A stretch of 64,000 nucleotides of DNA from Hafnia psychrotolerans. GTDB lineage: Bacteria > Pseudomonadota > Gammaproteobacteria > Enterobacterales > Enterobacteriaceae. Where the stretch lies: NCBI RefSeq assembly GCF_014639435.1, contig NZ_BMFZ01000011.1:1-64000 (forward strand), in the 5' to 3' direction. The position numbers and the translations under genes were made by a program. Within the stretch, counting starts at the first letter, position 1, and each line of letters starts with the position of its first letter. The notes under the pieces are model-generated. The model was not told the origin of the DNA. It was given only the letters and a program-made list of their open reading frames with translations, and made no database searches. Shown here one piece after another: positions 23,433 to 34,011 of the stretch.

Positions 23433-23855
23433 ATGGCTGAAAAAGCTTACCATCTGGATGTAGTCAGTGCGGAAAAGAGAATGTTTTCCGGCATGGTACA
23501 GAAGATCCAGGTGACGGGTAGCGAAGGCGAACTGGGTATTTTCCCTGGGCATGCTCCGCTGCTCACCGCCATCAAGCCTGGCATGGTGCGTATTGTTAAA
23601 GAACACGGTGAAGAAGAGTATATTTATCTTTCCGGTGGCATCCTTGAGGTGCAACCGAGCGCTACGACCGTGTTGGCTGACACTGCAATCCGTGGGCAAG
23701 ACCTCGATGAAGCACGTGCGCTTGAAGCTAAGCGTAAAGCTGAGGAGCACATCAGTGGTTCTCACGGTGACGTCGACTTCGCTCAGGCTTCTGCTGAACT
23801 GGCTAAAGCGATCGCAAAACTTCGTGTTATCGAGTTGACCAGGAAAGCGATGTAA
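23433..23855 (+). CDS. atpC: ATP synthase F1 subunit epsilon
   Basis: Epsilon connects gamma to the c-ring and inhibits ATP hydrolysis. It has 140 residues from 23433. The N-terminal beta sandwich contains [19 protein letters not shown] and the C-terminal part is two helices ([34 protein letters not shown]). The ATG at 23433 is preferred over an upstream GTG at 23418 because AGAGG lies 5 bases before it and the protein then begins [14 protein letters not shown]. It is the last gene of the operon and is followed by a strong terminator. Confidence 0.95.
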   Translation: MAEKAYHLDVVSAEKRMFSGMVQKIQVTGSEGELGIFPGHAPLLTAIKPGMVRIVKEHGEEEYIYLSGGILEVQPSATTVLADTAIRGQDLDEARALEAKRKAEEHISGSHGDVDFAQASAELAKAIAKLRVIELTRKAM

Positions 23856-23871
23856 CGACATCATCGTAAAA

Positions 23872-23897
23872 GGCGACCTTCGGGTCGCTTTTTTTTT
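23872..23897 (+). terminator. Intrinsic terminator of the atp operon
   Basis: GCGACC (23873-23878), tetraloop TTCG, GGTCGC (23883-23888) and nine T residues (23889-23897). It is a textbook rho-independent terminator 17 bases after the atpC stop. Confidence 0.92.
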
Positions 23898-24126
23898 ACC
23901 TTTAAAAAAGCCCTATTTTCATCCCTATTCTCATGACATTTGCCCTTACTCAGTGGAATACTAGCAATCAAAGTAGAGACTTTGTAGGCGATTCACTCAC
24001 TATCGTCTATCGAGTGTTACCCCTTGCTGACTAAGGCCTGCGGGCGGTTTTTGATGCGAAATATGTAGTAATCCTGTTAGCTAACAGGTTACTTTTGTCC
24101 CTCAAATTGGATTTGTCAGGTTACCT

Positions 24127-25497
24127 ATGTCAAACAGCACACTGAGTGTGGTGATCCTTGCCGCAGGCAAGGGAACTCGCATGTATTCTAACCTTCCTAA
24201 AGTTCTTCATTTATTGGCCGGTAAGCCAATGGTTCAACACGTTATTGATGCGGCCACACAGGTTGGCGCTAAGAACGTGCATCTGGTCTATGGCCACGGT
24301 GGCGGCTTACTGAAGCAAAACCTGGCTGGTAGTGATCTTAATTGGGTCTTACAAGCTGAACAATTGGGCACTGGCCATGCGATGCAACAGGCGGCGCCTT
24401 ATTTTGCTGATGACGAAGACGTGCTAATGCTTTACGGCGATGTTCCGTTAATTTCTGTTGAAACATTGGATAAATTGCTGAAAGCGAAACCAGAAGGCGG
24501 CATTGGTTTACTGACTGTTGTTCTGGATAATCCGACAGGCTATGGCCGTATTGTTCGTGAAAATGGCACGGTGACTGGCATCATTGAGCAAAAAGATGCC
24601 AGCGAAGAACAGCTGAAAATTCGAGAAATCAACACCGGTATTTTGGTTGCCAACGGTGCGTCATTCAAACGCTGGTTGAGTCAGCTCAACAACAATAATG
24701 CGCAGGGTGAATATTACATCACTGACATTATTGCGATGGCACATGCCGAAGGTCATCAGATTGCTACTGTCCATCCGGCGCGTAGTAGCGAAGTCGATGG
24801 CGTTAACAACCGCCTGCAACTTTCCCGCCTTGAGCGCGTGTATCAGAGTGAACAGGCGGAACGCCTGCTGCTGGCAGGGGTGATGCTGATGGATCCGGCG
24901 CGCTTTGATCTGCGTGGTGAGCTGTCCCATGGCATCGACGTACAGATCGACACCAACGTGATTATCGAAGGTCACGTCAAACTGGGCGATCGCGTGAAAG
25001 TCGGCGCGGGCTGCGTGCTGAAAAACTGCGTGATTGGCGATGACTGCGAAATCAGCCCTTACAGCGTTTTCGAAGATGCGGTGCTGGAAAGCGGCTGTAC
25101 GGTCGGACCTTTCGCCCGTCTGCGCCCTGGCGCTGAACTGGCCGAAGGCGCCCATGTCGGCAATTTCGTCGAAATCAAAAAATCGCGTCTGGGCAAAGGC
25201 TCCAAAGCCGGCCATCTGTCCTACCTCGGCGACGCTGAGATTGGCGATAACGTGAATATCGGCGCGGGTACCATCACTTGCAACTACGATGGTGTGAATA
25301 AGCATAAAACTGTCATCGGAAACGATGTCTTCGTCGGGTCTGACACACAGCTGGTCGCACCCGTCACCGTCGGCAATAACGTGACTATCGCGGCGGGTAC
25401 GACCGTGACGCGCGATGTGCCAGACAGCGGTTTACTGTTAAGCCGGGTGCCTCAGGTGCATAAACCTGACTGGCAAAAACCGGTGAAGAAAAAATAA
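24127..25497 (+). CDS. glmU: Bifunctional GlcNAc-1-P uridyltransferase / GlcN-1-P acetyltransferase GlmU
   Basis: GlmU makes UDP-N-acetylglucosamine, the precursor of peptidoglycan and lipid A. It has 456 residues, the E. coli length. The N-terminal nucleotidyltransferase domain has [18 protein letters not shown] (residues 11-28) and YGDVPLI. The C-terminal left-handed beta-helix acetyltransferase domain has hexapeptide repeats from about residue 250 ([17 protein letters not shown]) and the catalytic histidine region [17 protein letters not shown]. Base composition changes sharply near 24840: the first half is AT-leaning, the second GC-rich. It lies 130 bases before glmS and is probably co-transcribed. 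Confidence 0.95.
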   Translation: MSNSTLSVVILAAGKGTRMYSNLPKVLHLLAGKPMVQHVIDAATQVGAKNVHLVYGHGGGLLKQNLAGSDLNWVLQAEQLGTGHAMQQAAPYFADDEDVLMLYGDVPLISVETLDKLLKAKPEGGIGLLTVVLDNPTGYGRIVRENGTVTGIIEQKDASEEQLKIREINTGILVANGASFKRWLSQLNNNNAQGEYYITDIIAMAHAEGHQIATVHPARSSEVDGVNNRLQLSRLERVYQSEQAERLLLAGVMLMDPARFDLRGELSHGIDVQIDTNVIIEGHVKLGDRVKVGAGCVLKNCVIGDDCEISPYSVFEDAVLESGCTVGPFARLRPGAELAEGAHVGNFVEIKKSRLGKGSKAGHLSYLGDAEIGDNVNIGAGTITCNYDGVNKHKTVIGNDVFVGSDTQLVAPVTVGNNVTIAAGTTVTRDVPDSGLLLSRVPQVHKPDWQKPVKKK

Positions 25498-25627
25498 GCA
25501 TTACATAATAATCCCCAACTTCTACAAGGCTCGGGGAACCGCAGGTACACCGGAAAACGGGGCTCGCGGATAAATCAGGTCAGGCAGCAAAAAAGGTCCC
25601 GAAAGACCTTCAATAGGAATAAAACTG

Positions 25628-27457
25628 ATGTGTGGAATTGTAGGTGCAGTAGCACAACGCGATATTGCTGAAATTCTGTTAGAAGGCTTACGCCGTCTCG
25701 AATACCGCGGTTATGACTCGGCCGGTCTGGCAGTCATTAATGCGGAAGGCAAAATGGGGCGCTTGCGTCGTCTGGGTAAAGTCCAGATGCTGGCTGACGC
25801 GTTGGATGAACACCCACTGCACGGCGGCACTGGTATTGCGCACACCCGTTGGGCAACCCATGGCGAACCTTCCGAAGTCAATGCGCACCCACATGTTTCT
25901 GATTATATAGCGGTTGTGCATAACGGCATTATCGAAAACCACGAACCTCTGCGTGAATTACTGATCGAACGCGGCTACCGTTTTGATTCCGAAACGGATA
26001 CCGAAGTGATCGCGCATCTGGTGCATTGGGAACAACTTCAGGGCGGCACGTTGTTGGAAGTGGTTCAGCGTGTTATCCCGCAGCTGCGTGGTGCTTATGG
26101 CGCTGTGATGATGGACAGCCGTGATCCGTCCGTTCTGGTCGCCGCCCGTTCCGGCAGCCCGCTGGTGATTGGCCGTGGCGTGGGTGAAAACTTCATTGCT
26201 TCCGACCAGCTGGCGCTGTTGCCGGTCACCCGTCGCTTCCTGTTCCTGGAAGAAGGCGATGTGGCGGAAGTGAAACGTCGCTCGGTTAGCGTGTATGACA
26301 AAAATGGTCATGCGGTTGAGCGCGAAGAAATTGAATCCAAAGTGCAGTACGACGCCGGTGATAAAGGCCTTTACCGTCACTACATGCAGAAAGAAATCTA
26401 CGAGCAGCCACTGGCGATCAAAAACACGCTGGAAGGACGTTTCAGCCACGGTGAAGTGAACCTGAGCGAGCTTGGCGAAAAGGCCGACGACATTCTGTCA
26501 CGCGTTCAACATATCCAGATCATCGCCTGCGGGACGTCTTACAACTCTGGCATGGTCGCGCGCTACTGGTTTGAGTCTCTGGCAGGTATGCCGTGCGATG
26601 TGGAAATCGCCTCTGAGTTTCGCTATCGCAAATCCGCTGTTCGCCCTGGTAGTCTGATCATCACGTTGTCGCAGTCTGGCGAAACCGCCGATACGCTGGC
26701 CGCGCTGCGTCTGTCTAAAGAGCTTGGGTATCTTGGTTCTCTGGCCGTATGTAACGTAGCTGGCTCGTCTCTGGTACGTGAATCCGATATGGCGTTGATG
26801 ACCAAAGCCGGCACTGAAATTGGCGTGGCTTCCACCAAAGCCTTCACCACGCAATTGACTGTTCTGCTGATGCTGGTGGCCCGTATGGGGCGCCTGAAAG
26901 GCATGGCACCGCAGGTCGAGCACGACATCGTTCATGCGCTTCAGGCTTTGCCTGCGCGTATTGAGCAGATGCTGTCGCTGGATAAGACCATCGAATCTCT
27001 GGCGGAAGGTTTCTCTGACAAACATCACGCCTTGTTCCTCGGTCGCGGCGATCAATACCCAATCGCGATGGAAGGTGCACTGAAGCTGAAAGAGATCTCC
27101 TATATTCATGCCGAAGCCTATGCGGCAGGCGAGCTGAAGCACGGCCCGCTGGCGCTGATCGACGCGGATATGCCGGTGATCGTCATTGCGCCAAATAACG
27201 AACTGCTGGAAAAGCTGAAGTCGAATATCGAAGAAGTGCGCGCCCGTGGCGGTTTGCTGTATGTCTTCGCCGATCAGAATGCCGGTTTCACCGACAGCGA
27301 AGGCATGAAGATCATCCAGTTGCCACACGTTGAAGAGATCGTCGCACCGATTTTCTACACCGTTCCGCTCCAGTTGCTGTCCTACTATGTCGCGCTGATC
27401 AAAGGCACCGACGTAGACCAGCCGCGTAACCTGGCGAAATCTGTGACGGTAGAATAA
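25628..27457 (+). CDS. glmS: Glutamine-fructose-6-phosphate aminotransferase GlmS
   Basis: GlmS makes glucosamine 6-phosphate from fructose 6-phosphate and glutamine, the first step of amino-sugar synthesis. It has 609 residues. The N-terminal glutaminase nucleophile is Cys2 ([12 protein letters not shown]), and two SIS sugar-isomerase domains follow, with [27 protein letters not shown] and the C-terminus [11 protein letters not shown]. The leader contains a short stem-loop (AAGGTC 25593-25598 with GACCTT 25605-25610) just before the AGGA ribosome-binding site. In E. coli the sRNAs GlmZ/GlmY act on this leader; whether they do here cannot be judged from the window. Confidence 0.96.
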   Translation: MCGIVGAVAQRDIAEILLEGLRRLEYRGYDSAGLAVINAEGKMGRLRRLGKVQMLADALDEHPLHGGTGIAHTRWATHGEPSEVNAHPHVSDYIAVVHNGIIENHEPLRELLIERGYRFDSETDTEVIAHLVHWEQLQGGTLLEVVQRVIPQLRGAYGAVMMDSRDPSVLVAARSGSPLVIGRGVGENFIASDQLALLPVTRRFLFLEEGDVAEVKRRSVSVYDKNGHAVEREEIESKVQYDAGDKGLYRHYMQKEIYEQPLAIKNTLEGRFSHGEVNLSELGEKADDILSRVQHIQIIACGTSYNSGMVARYWFESLAGMPCDVEIASEFRYRKSAVRPGSLIITLSQSGETADTLAALRLSKELGYLGSLAVCNVAGSSLVRESDMALMTKAGTEIGVASTKAFTTQLTVLLMLVARMGRLKGMAPQVEHDIVHALQALPARIEQMLSLDKTIESLAEGFSDKHHALFLGRGDQYPIAMEGALKLKEISYIHAEAYAAGELKHGPLALIDADMPVIVIAPNNELLEKLKSNIEEVRARGGLLYVFADQNAGFTDSEGMKIIQLPHVEEIVAPIFYTVPLQLLSYYVALIKGTDVDQPRNLAKSVTVE

Positions 27458-27478
27458 CCGCCCCAGCATTCGGTTTTT

Positions 27479-27504
27479 AAGCGCCCCACGTGGGCGCTTT
27501 TTTT
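27479..27504 (+). terminator. Intrinsic terminator after glmS
   Basis: GCGCCC (27481-27486) pairs with GGGCGC (27492-27497), extended by AA/TT, with loop CACGT and a following T-run. It lies 22 bases after the glmS stop. Confidence 0.88.
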
Positions 27505-27557
27505 ATTTCTGCGACGCAACAAGGTATAGTCCGCCTTTTACTGAGGTTCCCTGCGCA

Positions 27558-28289
27558 ATGCCGACTCCGTCTTCTATCAGGATTAACAAATACATCAGCG
27601 ACAGCGGCCTGTGTTCGCGTCGTGACGCCGACCGTTACGTCGAGAATGGGCGGGTGTTAATTAATGATACGCAGGCTGGATTTGGCGCGCAGGTCTTTGC
27701 CGGAGATGTGGTGACCGTGAATGGTCAGCCGATCGGGCGACGTGATGAAGCCGGTCTGGTGCTGCTCGCGTTGAATAAACCCGTGGGCATTATTACTTCG
27801 ATGGATGAAAATCTGCCGGATAACATAGGTACACTCATTTATCACAGTAAGCGCCTCTTCCCGGTCGGGCGTCTGGATAAAGACTCGCAAGGGCTGATTC
27901 TACTGACCAATCACGGTGATCTGGTCAATAAAATCCTGCGCACCGGCAACGATCACGAAAAAGAATACGTGGTTACCGTCAACAAACCGGTGACTAACGA
28001 GTTCATTCTTGGTCTGAGTGCCGGTGTGCCGATGTTAGGTACAGTGACTAAAGCATGTAAAGTAAAGAAAGAATCTGACTTTGTATTTCGTATTACGCTG
28101 GTGCAGGGGCTCAACCGTCAAATTCGGCGCATGTCTAAATATTTTGGCTATGAAGTGATCCGACTTGAACGCATACGCATTATGAACATTCACCTGGAAG
28201 GCTTACCTCCGGGGGAATCGAGGGATTTGACCCACCAGGAACTGCTCGAGTTATTTATACGGATTGAAAACTCAGTGTCCGAACGCTAA
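27558..28289 (+). CDS. rluF: 23S rRNA pseudouridine synthase RluF (2604)
   Basis: RluF isomerises U2604 of 23S rRNA (and U35 of tRNA-Tyr in E. coli) to pseudouridine. The N-terminal S4 RNA-binding domain is [20 protein letters not shown] (residues 8-27, in family form). The catalytic aspartate lies in [20 protein letters not shown] near residue 115, and the family segment [15 protein letters not shown] is present. It has 243 residues, whereas E. coli RluF has 290; the missing part is the basic C-terminal tail, not the catalytic domain. It is a single gene between the glmS terminator and the Pho boxes. RluE-like paralogues are the main alternative, but [11 protein letters not shown] and the S4 domain favour RluF. 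Confidence 0.88.
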   Translation: MPTPSSIRINKYISDSGLCSRRDADRYVENGRVLINDTQAGFGAQVFAGDVVTVNGQPIGRRDEAGLVLLALNKPVGIITSMDENLPDNIGTLIYHSKRLFPVGRLDKDSQGLILLTNHGDLVNKILRTGNDHEKEYVVTVNKPVTNEFILGLSAGVPMLGTVTKACKVKKESDFVFRITLVQGLNRQIRRMSKYFGYEVIRLERIRIMNIHLEGLPPGESRDLTHQELLELFIRIENSVSER

Positions 28290-28338
28290 CCGGCGAAATA
28301 GCGCAGATCAGTAAGCTACATCTCTTGAATTGTGATGT

Positions 28339-28389
28339 TAGTCATAAAACTGTCATATAAAGTACATTTTACTGTCACGTAACTGTCCT
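28339..28389 (+). promoter_or_regulatory. Array of five Pho boxes upstream of pstS
   Basis: Five 7-base units repeat with an exact 11-base period: TAGTCAT (28339), CTGTCAT (28350), AGTACAT (28361), CTGTCAC (28372) and CTGTCCT (28383). CTGTCAT is the PhoB half-site consensus. The array lies 89 bases before the pstS start and so predicts phosphate-starvation activation by PhoB. Confidence 0.92.
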
Positions 28390-28477
28390 ATTTTCCTCCT
28401 GTGCCAAACACTTTATAAACCTCGACCTCGGTCGAATATCTTTGCTCGAATAAATAAGAAACCACTAGGAGTGGAAC

Positions 28478-29518
28478 ATGAAATTGATGCGTAACACCGT
28501 CGCCGGTATTGTGGCAGCGACTTTTTCCCTCACAGCAATGTCTGCTTTCGCTGCTAGTAATCTGACTGGCGCTGGCGGCACCTTCCCTGCTCCTGTCTAT
28601 GCCAAATGGGCTGATGCTTACCACAAAGATACCGGCAACCAGGTGAACTACCAGGGCATCGGTTCTTCCGGTGGCGTAAAACAAATCATCGCCAAAACGG
28701 TCGACTTCGGTGCATCTGATGCGCCAATGAAAGAAGAAGACCTGAATAAAAACGGCCTGTTCCAGTTCCCTACCGTGATCGGTGGCGTGGTATTGGCGGT
28801 GAATCTGCCAGGTATCAAATCTGGTCAACTGACGCTGGACGGCCCAACGCTGGGTGATATCTACCTCGGCAAAATCAAAAAGTGGAACGATGCGGCGATT
28901 GCTAAATTGAACCCAGGTGTAAAACTGCCTGATACCAACATTGCCGTTGTGCGCCGTGCTGATGGTTCAGGTACCTCTTTTGTGTTCACCAGCTATCTGT
29001 CTAAGGTCAGTCCTGAGTGGAAAGAGAAAATTGGTACGGGTACAACGGTTAACTGGCCAACGGGCCTGGGCGGTAAAGGTAACGACGGCGTGGCAGCATT
29101 TGTACAACGTCTGCCAGGTTCAATTGGTTATGTCGAATACGCGTATGCGAAACAAAACAGCTTGGCTTACACCAAACTGGTTGATGCAGATGGTAAAGCG
29201 ATTGCTCCGACTGAAGCATCCTTCAGCGCATCGGCTAAAGGCGCTGACTGGAAAAGAACCTTCGCTCAGGACTTGACCAACCAGAAAGGTGATAACGCGT
29301 GGCCAATCAGCTCCACCACCTTCATACTGGTTTACAAAAATCAGCAAGATGCAGCGAAAGGCACTGAAGTGCTGAAGTTCTTCGACTGGGCTTACAAAAA
29401 TGGCAACAAGCTGACGACCGATCTGGATTATGCATCACTGCCTGAGTCCGTGGTTGAACAAATTCGCGCAGCCTGGAAAACTAATATTAAAGACAGTAAT
29501 GGCAAAGCACTCTACTAG
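28478..29518 (+). CDS. pstS: Phosphate-binding periplasmic protein PstS
   Basis: PstS captures inorganic phosphate for the PstCAB importer. It has 346 residues, including a Sec signal peptide ([20 protein letters not shown]..., cleavage after AFA at about residue 25). The mature protein starts [19 protein letters not shown]. Phosphate-contacting segments include [17 protein letters not shown] and [17 protein letters not shown] lies 6 bases before the ATG. It is the first gene of the pst operon, controlled by the Pho boxes, and followed by a strong stem-loop before pstC. Confidence 0.96.
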   Translation: MKLMRNTVAGIVAATFSLTAMSAFAASNLTGAGGTFPAPVYAKWADAYHKDTGNQVNYQGIGSSGGVKQIIAKTVDFGASDAPMKEEDLNKNGLFQFPTVIGGVVLAVNLPGIKSGQLTLDGPTLGDIYLGKIKKWNDAAIAKLNPGVKLPDTNIAVVRRADGSGTSFVFTSYLSKVSPEWKEKIGTGTTVNWPTGLGGKGNDGVAAFVQRLPGSIGYVEYAYAKQNSLAYTKLVDADGKAIAPTEASFSASAKGADWKRTFAQDLTNQKGDNAWPISSTTFILVYKNQQDAAKGTEVLKFFDWAYKNGNKLTTDLDYASLPESVVEQIRAAWKTNIKDSNGKALY

Positions 29519-29561
29519 GATCTGACCTTCAGTCTGATATAGAGTACAAGTCTTCTGCTTC

Positions 29562-29587
29562 ATTCCCTCTCCGGCCGGGGAGGGAAT
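29562..29587 (+). other. Stem-loop between pstS and pstC
   Basis: ATTCCCTC (29562-29569) through TCC pairs with GGG through AGGGAAT (29577-29587), giving a stem of about 11 base pairs around the loop GGCC. No run of T follows. It likely limits read-through or protects the pstS mRNA, so that PstS is made in excess over the membrane subunits; that is inference. Confidence 0.65.
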
Positions 29588-29612
29588 TAAATCTTAATTA
29601 AAAGAGAGTGGT

Positions 29613-30569
29613 ATGGCTGAATACAAGCCGGCTATCAAGGCACCAGGCAAAAACGGTGACATTATCTTCGGCGCGCTGGTCAAACTGGCTGCGCTGATTG
29701 TGTTATTAATGCTGGGCGGTATTATCGTCTCGCTGTTTATTGCTTCCTTACCGAGCATCGAAAAGTTCGGTTTATCCTTCCTCTGGAATAAAACCTGGGA
29801 CGCCCCGAACGAGCAATTTGGCGCACTGGTGCCGATTTACGGTACGGTCGTTACTTCCGTTATTGCCCTATTAATTGCTGTACCTGTCAGTTTCGGTATC
29901 GCACTGTTCCTGACTGAACTGGCGCCGAACTGGCTGCGACGCCCGTTGGGTATTGCCATTGAACTGCTGGCGGCTATTCCCAGTATCGTTTATGGCATGT
30001 GGGGCCTGTTCGTTTTTGCCCCGCTGTTTGCTACCTATTTCCAGACCCCAGTTGGTGACGTGCTGTCCGGTATTCCGATCGTCGGTGCCCTGTTCGCAGG
30101 CCCCGGTTTTGGTATCGGTATTCTGGCCGCAGGTGTGATCCTCGCTATCATGATTATCCCTTACATTGCCTCGGTGATGCGCGACGTGTTCGAACAAACG
30201 CCGGTGATGATGAAAGAGTCCGCTTACGGTATCGGCTGTACGACGTGGGAAGTGATCTGGCGCATCGTGCTGCCGTTCACCAAAAATGGCGTGATCGGCG
30301 GTGTGATGTTAGGGCTCGGGCGAGCTTTGGGGGAAACCATGGCGGTGACCTTTATCATCGGGAACACTTACCAACTCGACAGCATCTCGCTTTACATGCC
30401 GGGCAACAGTATTACCTCGGCGTTGGCTAACGAATTCGCCGAAGCCGAAGCTGGTCTGCATACTGCCGCGCTAATGGAACTGGGCCTTATCCTGTTCATA
30501 ATTACCTTTATTGTTCTGGCGCTATCGAAAGTGATGATTCTGCGCCTGGCTAAGAAAGAGGGCCGTTAA
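29613..30569 (+). CDS. pstC: Phosphate ABC transporter permease PstC
   Basis: PstC is one of two inner-membrane channel subunits of the phosphate importer. It has 318 residues with about six hydrophobic segments. The ABC coupling loop is [21 protein letters not shown], continued over residues about 195-215, and [16 protein letters not shown] follows. It ends one base before pstA, so the two are translationally linked. PstC also takes part in signalling phosphate status to PhoR via PhoU. Confidence 0.95.
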   Translation: MAEYKPAIKAPGKNGDIIFGALVKLAALIVLLMLGGIIVSLFIASLPSIEKFGLSFLWNKTWDAPNEQFGALVPIYGTVVTSVIALLIAVPVSFGIALFLTELAPNWLRRPLGIAIELLAAIPSIVYGMWGLFVFAPLFATYFQTPVGDVLSGIPIVGALFAGPGFGIGILAAGVILAIMIIPYIASVMRDVFEQTPVMMKESAYGIGCTTWEVIWRIVLPFTKNGVIGGVMLGLGRALGETMAVTFIIGNTYQLDSISLYMPGNSITSALANEFAEAEAGLHTAALMELGLILFIITFIVLALSKVMILRLAKKEGR

Positions 30570-30570
30570 G

Positions 30571-31458
30571 ATGACGACACTCGAAATGCGAAGCACGCCT
30601 GAACTGCTGGAGTCTCGCCGTAAACGTCAGGCATGGCGTCGCCAGAAAAACCGTCTGGCGCTGCTGATGTCCATGATGACCATGGTGTTTGGTCTGTTCT
30701 GGCTGGTGTGGATCCTGTTTACCACCGTGGTTAAAGGGGTAGACGGCATGTCACTGGCGCTGTTCACCCAGAATACCCCGCCACCGAACACTGCGGGCGG
30801 CGGTCTGGCTAACGCCATTGCGGGCAGCGGATTACTCATTTTGTGGTCGACCGTGATCGGCACGCCACTGGGCGTCATGGCAGGGATTTATCTGGCCGAA
30901 TATGGCCGTAAATCCTGGTTGGCGGAGTTAATTCGTTTCATCAATGACATTCTGCTTTCTGCGCCTTCTATCGTCGTTGGCCTGTTTGTGTACACCATCA
31001 TGGTGGCTAAAATGGGGCACTTCTCCGGTTGGGCGGGCGTTCTGGCGCTAGCATTGCTGCAAATCCCTATTGTTATTCGTACTACGGAAAATATGCTCAA
31101 ATTGGTGCCTGACAGCCTGCGTGAAGCGGCGTACGCACTGGGTACACCGAAGTGGAAGATGATCTCTGCTATTACGCTGAAAGCGTCGGTTTCCGGCATC
31201 ATGACTGGCATCCTGCTGGCGATTGCTCGCATTGCTGGTGAAACCGCACCGCTGCTGTTTACATCGCTCTCCAACCAGTTCTGGAGCACCGACATGATGC
31301 AGCCTATTGCCAATCTGCCGGTGACCATCTTCAAATTTGCCATGAGTCCGTTCGGTGAGTGGCAGAAACTGGCATGGGCGGGTGTACTGCTAATCACAGT
31401 CTGTGTACTGGTACTGAACATTCTGGCGCGTGTGATTTTTGCCCAGAAGAAACAGTGA
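30571..31458 (+). CDS. pstA: Phosphate ABC transporter permease PstA
   Basis: PstA is the second membrane channel subunit of the phosphate importer. It has 295 residues; an arginine-rich cytoplasmic N-terminus ([15 protein letters not shown]) precedes about six hydrophobic segments. The coupling loop is [20 protein letters not shown] and the adjacent signature is [16 protein letters not shown]. It starts one base after pstC stops. A 106-base gap with small hairpins separates it from pstB. Confidence 0.95.
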   Translation: MTTLEMRSTPELLESRRKRQAWRRQKNRLALLMSMMTMVFGLFWLVWILFTTVVKGVDGMSLALFTQNTPPPNTAGGGLANAIAGSGLLILWSTVIGTPLGVMAGIYLAEYGRKSWLAELIRFINDILLSAPSIVVGLFVYTIMVAKMGHFSGWAGVLALALLQIPIVIRTTENMLKLVPDSLREAAYALGTPKWKMISAITLKASVSGIMTGILLAIARIAGETAPLLFTSLSNQFWSTDMMQPIANLPVTIFKFAMSPFGEWQKLAWAGVLLITVCVLVLNILARVIFAQKKQ

Positions 31459-31564
31459 GCCCTGACTGAAAACAGTAAACACCAATTGAAGGTGGCTTTG
31501 GCCATCATCACAGTTACCCGGCGCCGCAGTTGCGGTGCACGAAAGATAAAAGAGAGATGTCTTA

Positions 31565-32341
31565 ATGAGTCGAATGACTGACGCATCCAACAGCAAAATC
31601 CAGGTTCGCGACCTGAATTTTTATTACGGCAAATTTCACGCGCTGAAAAATATTTCCCTGGATATCGCAAAAAACGAAGTCACGGCTTTTATCGGCCCGT
31701 CGGGCTGTGGTAAATCGACGTTGCTGCGCACGCTAAACAAAATGTATCAGCTTTATCCCGATCAGCGTGCCGAAGGTGAGATCTTGCTTGATGGCGAGGA
31801 TATTCTGGTCGATAAGCAGGACATCGCGTTGCTGCGCGCTAAAGTCGGCATGGTCTTTCAGAAACCCACGCCTTTCCCTATGTCGATTTACGACAACATT
31901 GCCTTCGGTGTGCGTCTGTTTGAGAAACTGTCACGTACCGATATGGATGAGCGCGTACAGTGGGCGCTGACCAAAGCAGCACTGTGGAATGAGTCCAAAG
32001 ATAAACTGCAGCAGAGTGGTTACAGCTTGTCTGGTGGTCAGCAACAGCGTCTGTGTATTGCGCGTGGTATTGCGATCCGCCCTGATGTGCTGTTGCTTGA
32101 CGAACCTTGCTCGGCGCTGGATCCGATTTCCACCGGACGTATTGAAGAGTTGATCACCGAGCTGAAGTCTGACTACACCGTGGTTATCGTTACCCACAAT
32201 ATGCAGCAGGCGGCACGTTGTTCAGATCGCACGGCGTTTATGTATCTGGGCGAACTGATCGAATACAGCGATACCGACTCCCTCTTTACTTCTCCTGCCC
32301 GTAAGCAGACAGAAGACTACATTACTGGCCGCTACGGTTGA
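31565..32341 (+). CDS. pstB: Phosphate ABC transporter ATPase PstB
   Basis: PstB is the ATPase that powers phosphate import. It has 258 residues, with a Walker [10 protein letters not shown] near residue 43, Q-loop [15 protein letters not shown], signature [15 protein letters not shown], Walker [14 protein letters not shown] and the switch histidine in [10 protein letters not shown]. All motifs are intact, in contrast to rbsA in this window. It is followed 10 bases later by phoU. Confidence 0.96.
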   Translation: MSRMTDASNSKIQVRDLNFYYGKFHALKNISLDIAKNEVTAFIGPSGCGKSTLLRTLNKMYQLYPDQRAEGEILLDGEDILVDKQDIALLRAKVGMVFQKPTPFPMSIYDNIAFGVRLFEKLSRTDMDERVQWALTKAALWNESKDKLQQSGYSLSGGQQQRLCIARGIAIRPDVLLLDEPCSALDPISTGRIEELITELKSDYTVVIVTHNMQQAARCSDRTAFMYLGELIEYSDTDSLFTSPARKQTEDYITGRYG

Positions 32342-32351
32342 GGCAAGAAAA

Positions 32352-33083
32352 ATGGATAACCTGAACTTAAATAAACACATTTCCGGCCAGTTCAATGCAG
32401 AACTTGAGCACATTCGTACCCAAGTCTTGGCGATGGGCGGGCTGGTGGAACAGCAACTGACTGATGCGATCACCGCGATGCACAATCAGGACCCTGAACT
32501 GGCACAACAAGTCATCAAAGGCGATGACAAAGTAAACATGATGGAAGTGGCGATTGACGAAGCCTGCGTGAGGATTATTGCCAAGCGCCAGCCGACCGCC
32601 AGTGACCTGCGTTTAGTTATGGCGATCATCAAAACTATTTCCGAGCTGGAACGCATTGGCGACGTGGCGGACAAAATCTGCCGCACCGCGCTGGAAAAAT
32701 TCTCGCATTTGCATCAGCCGTTGCTGGTTAGCCTTGAGTCTCTGGGCCGCCACACGGTTCAAATGTTGCATGACGTGCTCGACGCCTTTGCGCGCATGGA
32801 CCTCGACGAAGCGGTGCGTATTTACCGTGAAGACAAGAAAGTTGATCAGGAATATGAAGGCATCGTGCGTCAGTTGATGACCTACATGATGGAAGATCCG
32901 CGTACTATTCCAAGTGTGCTCACCGCGCTGTTCTGCGCCCGCTCCATTGAGCGCATCGGTGACCGTTGTCAGAATATTTGTGAGTTCATTTTCTATTTCG
33001 TCAAAGGCCAGGATTTCCGTCACGTTGGCGGCGATGCGCTGGAAAAATTACTGACTGAAAATAAAACCGACAAAAAAGAGTAA
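32352..33083 (+). CDS. phoU: Phosphate signalling protein PhoU
   Basis: PhoU is a negative regulator that couples the Pst transporter to the PhoR histidine kinase, keeping the Pho regulon off when phosphate is plentiful. It has 243 residues, all helical, as two PhoU repeats; the metal-binding motif appears in [14 protein letters not shown] and again in [14 protein letters not shown]. It is the last gene of the pst operon. I see no clear terminator in the 84 bases to the convergent yieH. Confidence 0.95.
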   Translation: MDNLNLNKHISGQFNAELEHIRTQVLAMGGLVEQQLTDAITAMHNQDPELAQQVIKGDDKVNMMEVAIDEACVRIIAKRQPTASDLRLVMAIIKTISELERIGDVADKICRTALEKFSHLHQPLLVSLESLGRHTVQMLHDVLDAFARMDLDEAVRIYREDKKVDQEYEGIVRQLMTYMMEDPRTIPSVLTALFCARSIERIGDRCQNICEFIFYFVKGQDFRHVGGDALEKLLTENKTDKKE

Positions 33084-33167
33084 GTTTTTGCTCTTATTGC
33101 CTTGGTAGCGCGACGCCACGATCACCACTCGCGGGTGGAATGGCGGATAAACCGGTGGTGTATAGCA

Positions 33168-33836
33168 TTATCGGGTGATCTGATAGCCTCTCTCTCGCCA
33201 CAGTTTGGGCAGTTCCTGCATGTCATTGAACGCGGTGACTAATGGATGGTCAATCGGCAGATTATGAGGGTCAGCGCAGTAGTAAAACACTGGGATCCCG
33301 GCGGAGATACCCGCCTGGGTGCCTGCAGCGGAATCCTCCACCAGAATACAGCGATCAATATTAACCTGCATCACTTCAGCTGCTTTATATAGTACAGCCG
33401 GGTCTGGCTTCCAGCGCTGCAAATCATAGCCGCTGAATAGATTATCCCCCATGAATTGCAGCAGACCCGTTTTCCCGAGCGACAACTGCATTTTACTGAC
33501 CGGGCCATTAGAGACGACGCACATCGGGATAGTGATTTGTTCTAACAATTCGCGTACACCGGGTATCGGTTCTAATTTACGGTCAAAGAGTCGGGCGATA
33601 TGCTGACGGAACACGACCTCCATCTCCTCTTTAGTGACTTGCAGCCCATATTCTTTATTGATGATGGCAATGATCTCGTAAAGTTTGACGCCTTTATAGG
33701 TTTTGTACATTTCATCAAAAGAGACCGCCACGCCGAAATGCGCGAACATTTCCACATAGGCTTCACAACACAGCAATTCGCTGTCGACCAGAGTCCCGTC
33801 GCAGTCAAAAAGGACACATTCTATCTGGTGGGGCAT
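33168..33836 (-). CDS. yieH: HAD-superfamily phosphatase YieH (6-phosphogluconate phosphatase)
   Basis: This is a 222-residue HAD hydrolase. The nucleophile motif DCDGTLVDSE is at residues 10-19, motif II SNGP near residue 108, and the acidic motif IV VEDSAAGTQAGISAG near residue 165. The E. coli orthologue dephosphorylates 6-phosphogluconate and related sugar phosphates in vitro. GGAGG lies 4 bases before the ATG. It is convergent with phoU and divergent from adeP, the same neighbourhood as in E. coli. Confidence 0.88.
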   Translation of the reverse strand: MPHQIECVLFDCDGTLVDSELLCCEAYVEMFAHFGVAVSFDEMYKTYKGVKLYEIIAIINKEYGLQVTKEEMEVVFRQHIARLFDRKLEPIPGVRELLEQITIPMCVVSNGPVSKMQLSLGKTGLLQFMGDNLFSGYDLQRWKPDPAVLYKAAEVMQVNIDRCILVEDSAAGTQAGISAGIPVFYYCADPHNLPIDHPLVTAFNDMQELPKLWRERGYQITR

Positions 33837-34011
33837 AGTTCCTCCGTAGAGAGATTGAGTACATTGAATCTGTTCGATCCAACTTTACCTCACCGCTGCC
33901 AGGATATGCGGGTTTAATTGCCATAAAAAAAGAGTGTGACCCACGTCAAAAAGGATACTTTTTGGTATAGGATAGCCTTCGACCGTTATTTCCCTTCTTC
34001 GGAACTCACTA

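Noticed and set aside
26498-27469. 323-residue open frame opposite glmS
   Set aside because: Mirror of the glmS coding frame; glmS is fully conserved on the other strand.
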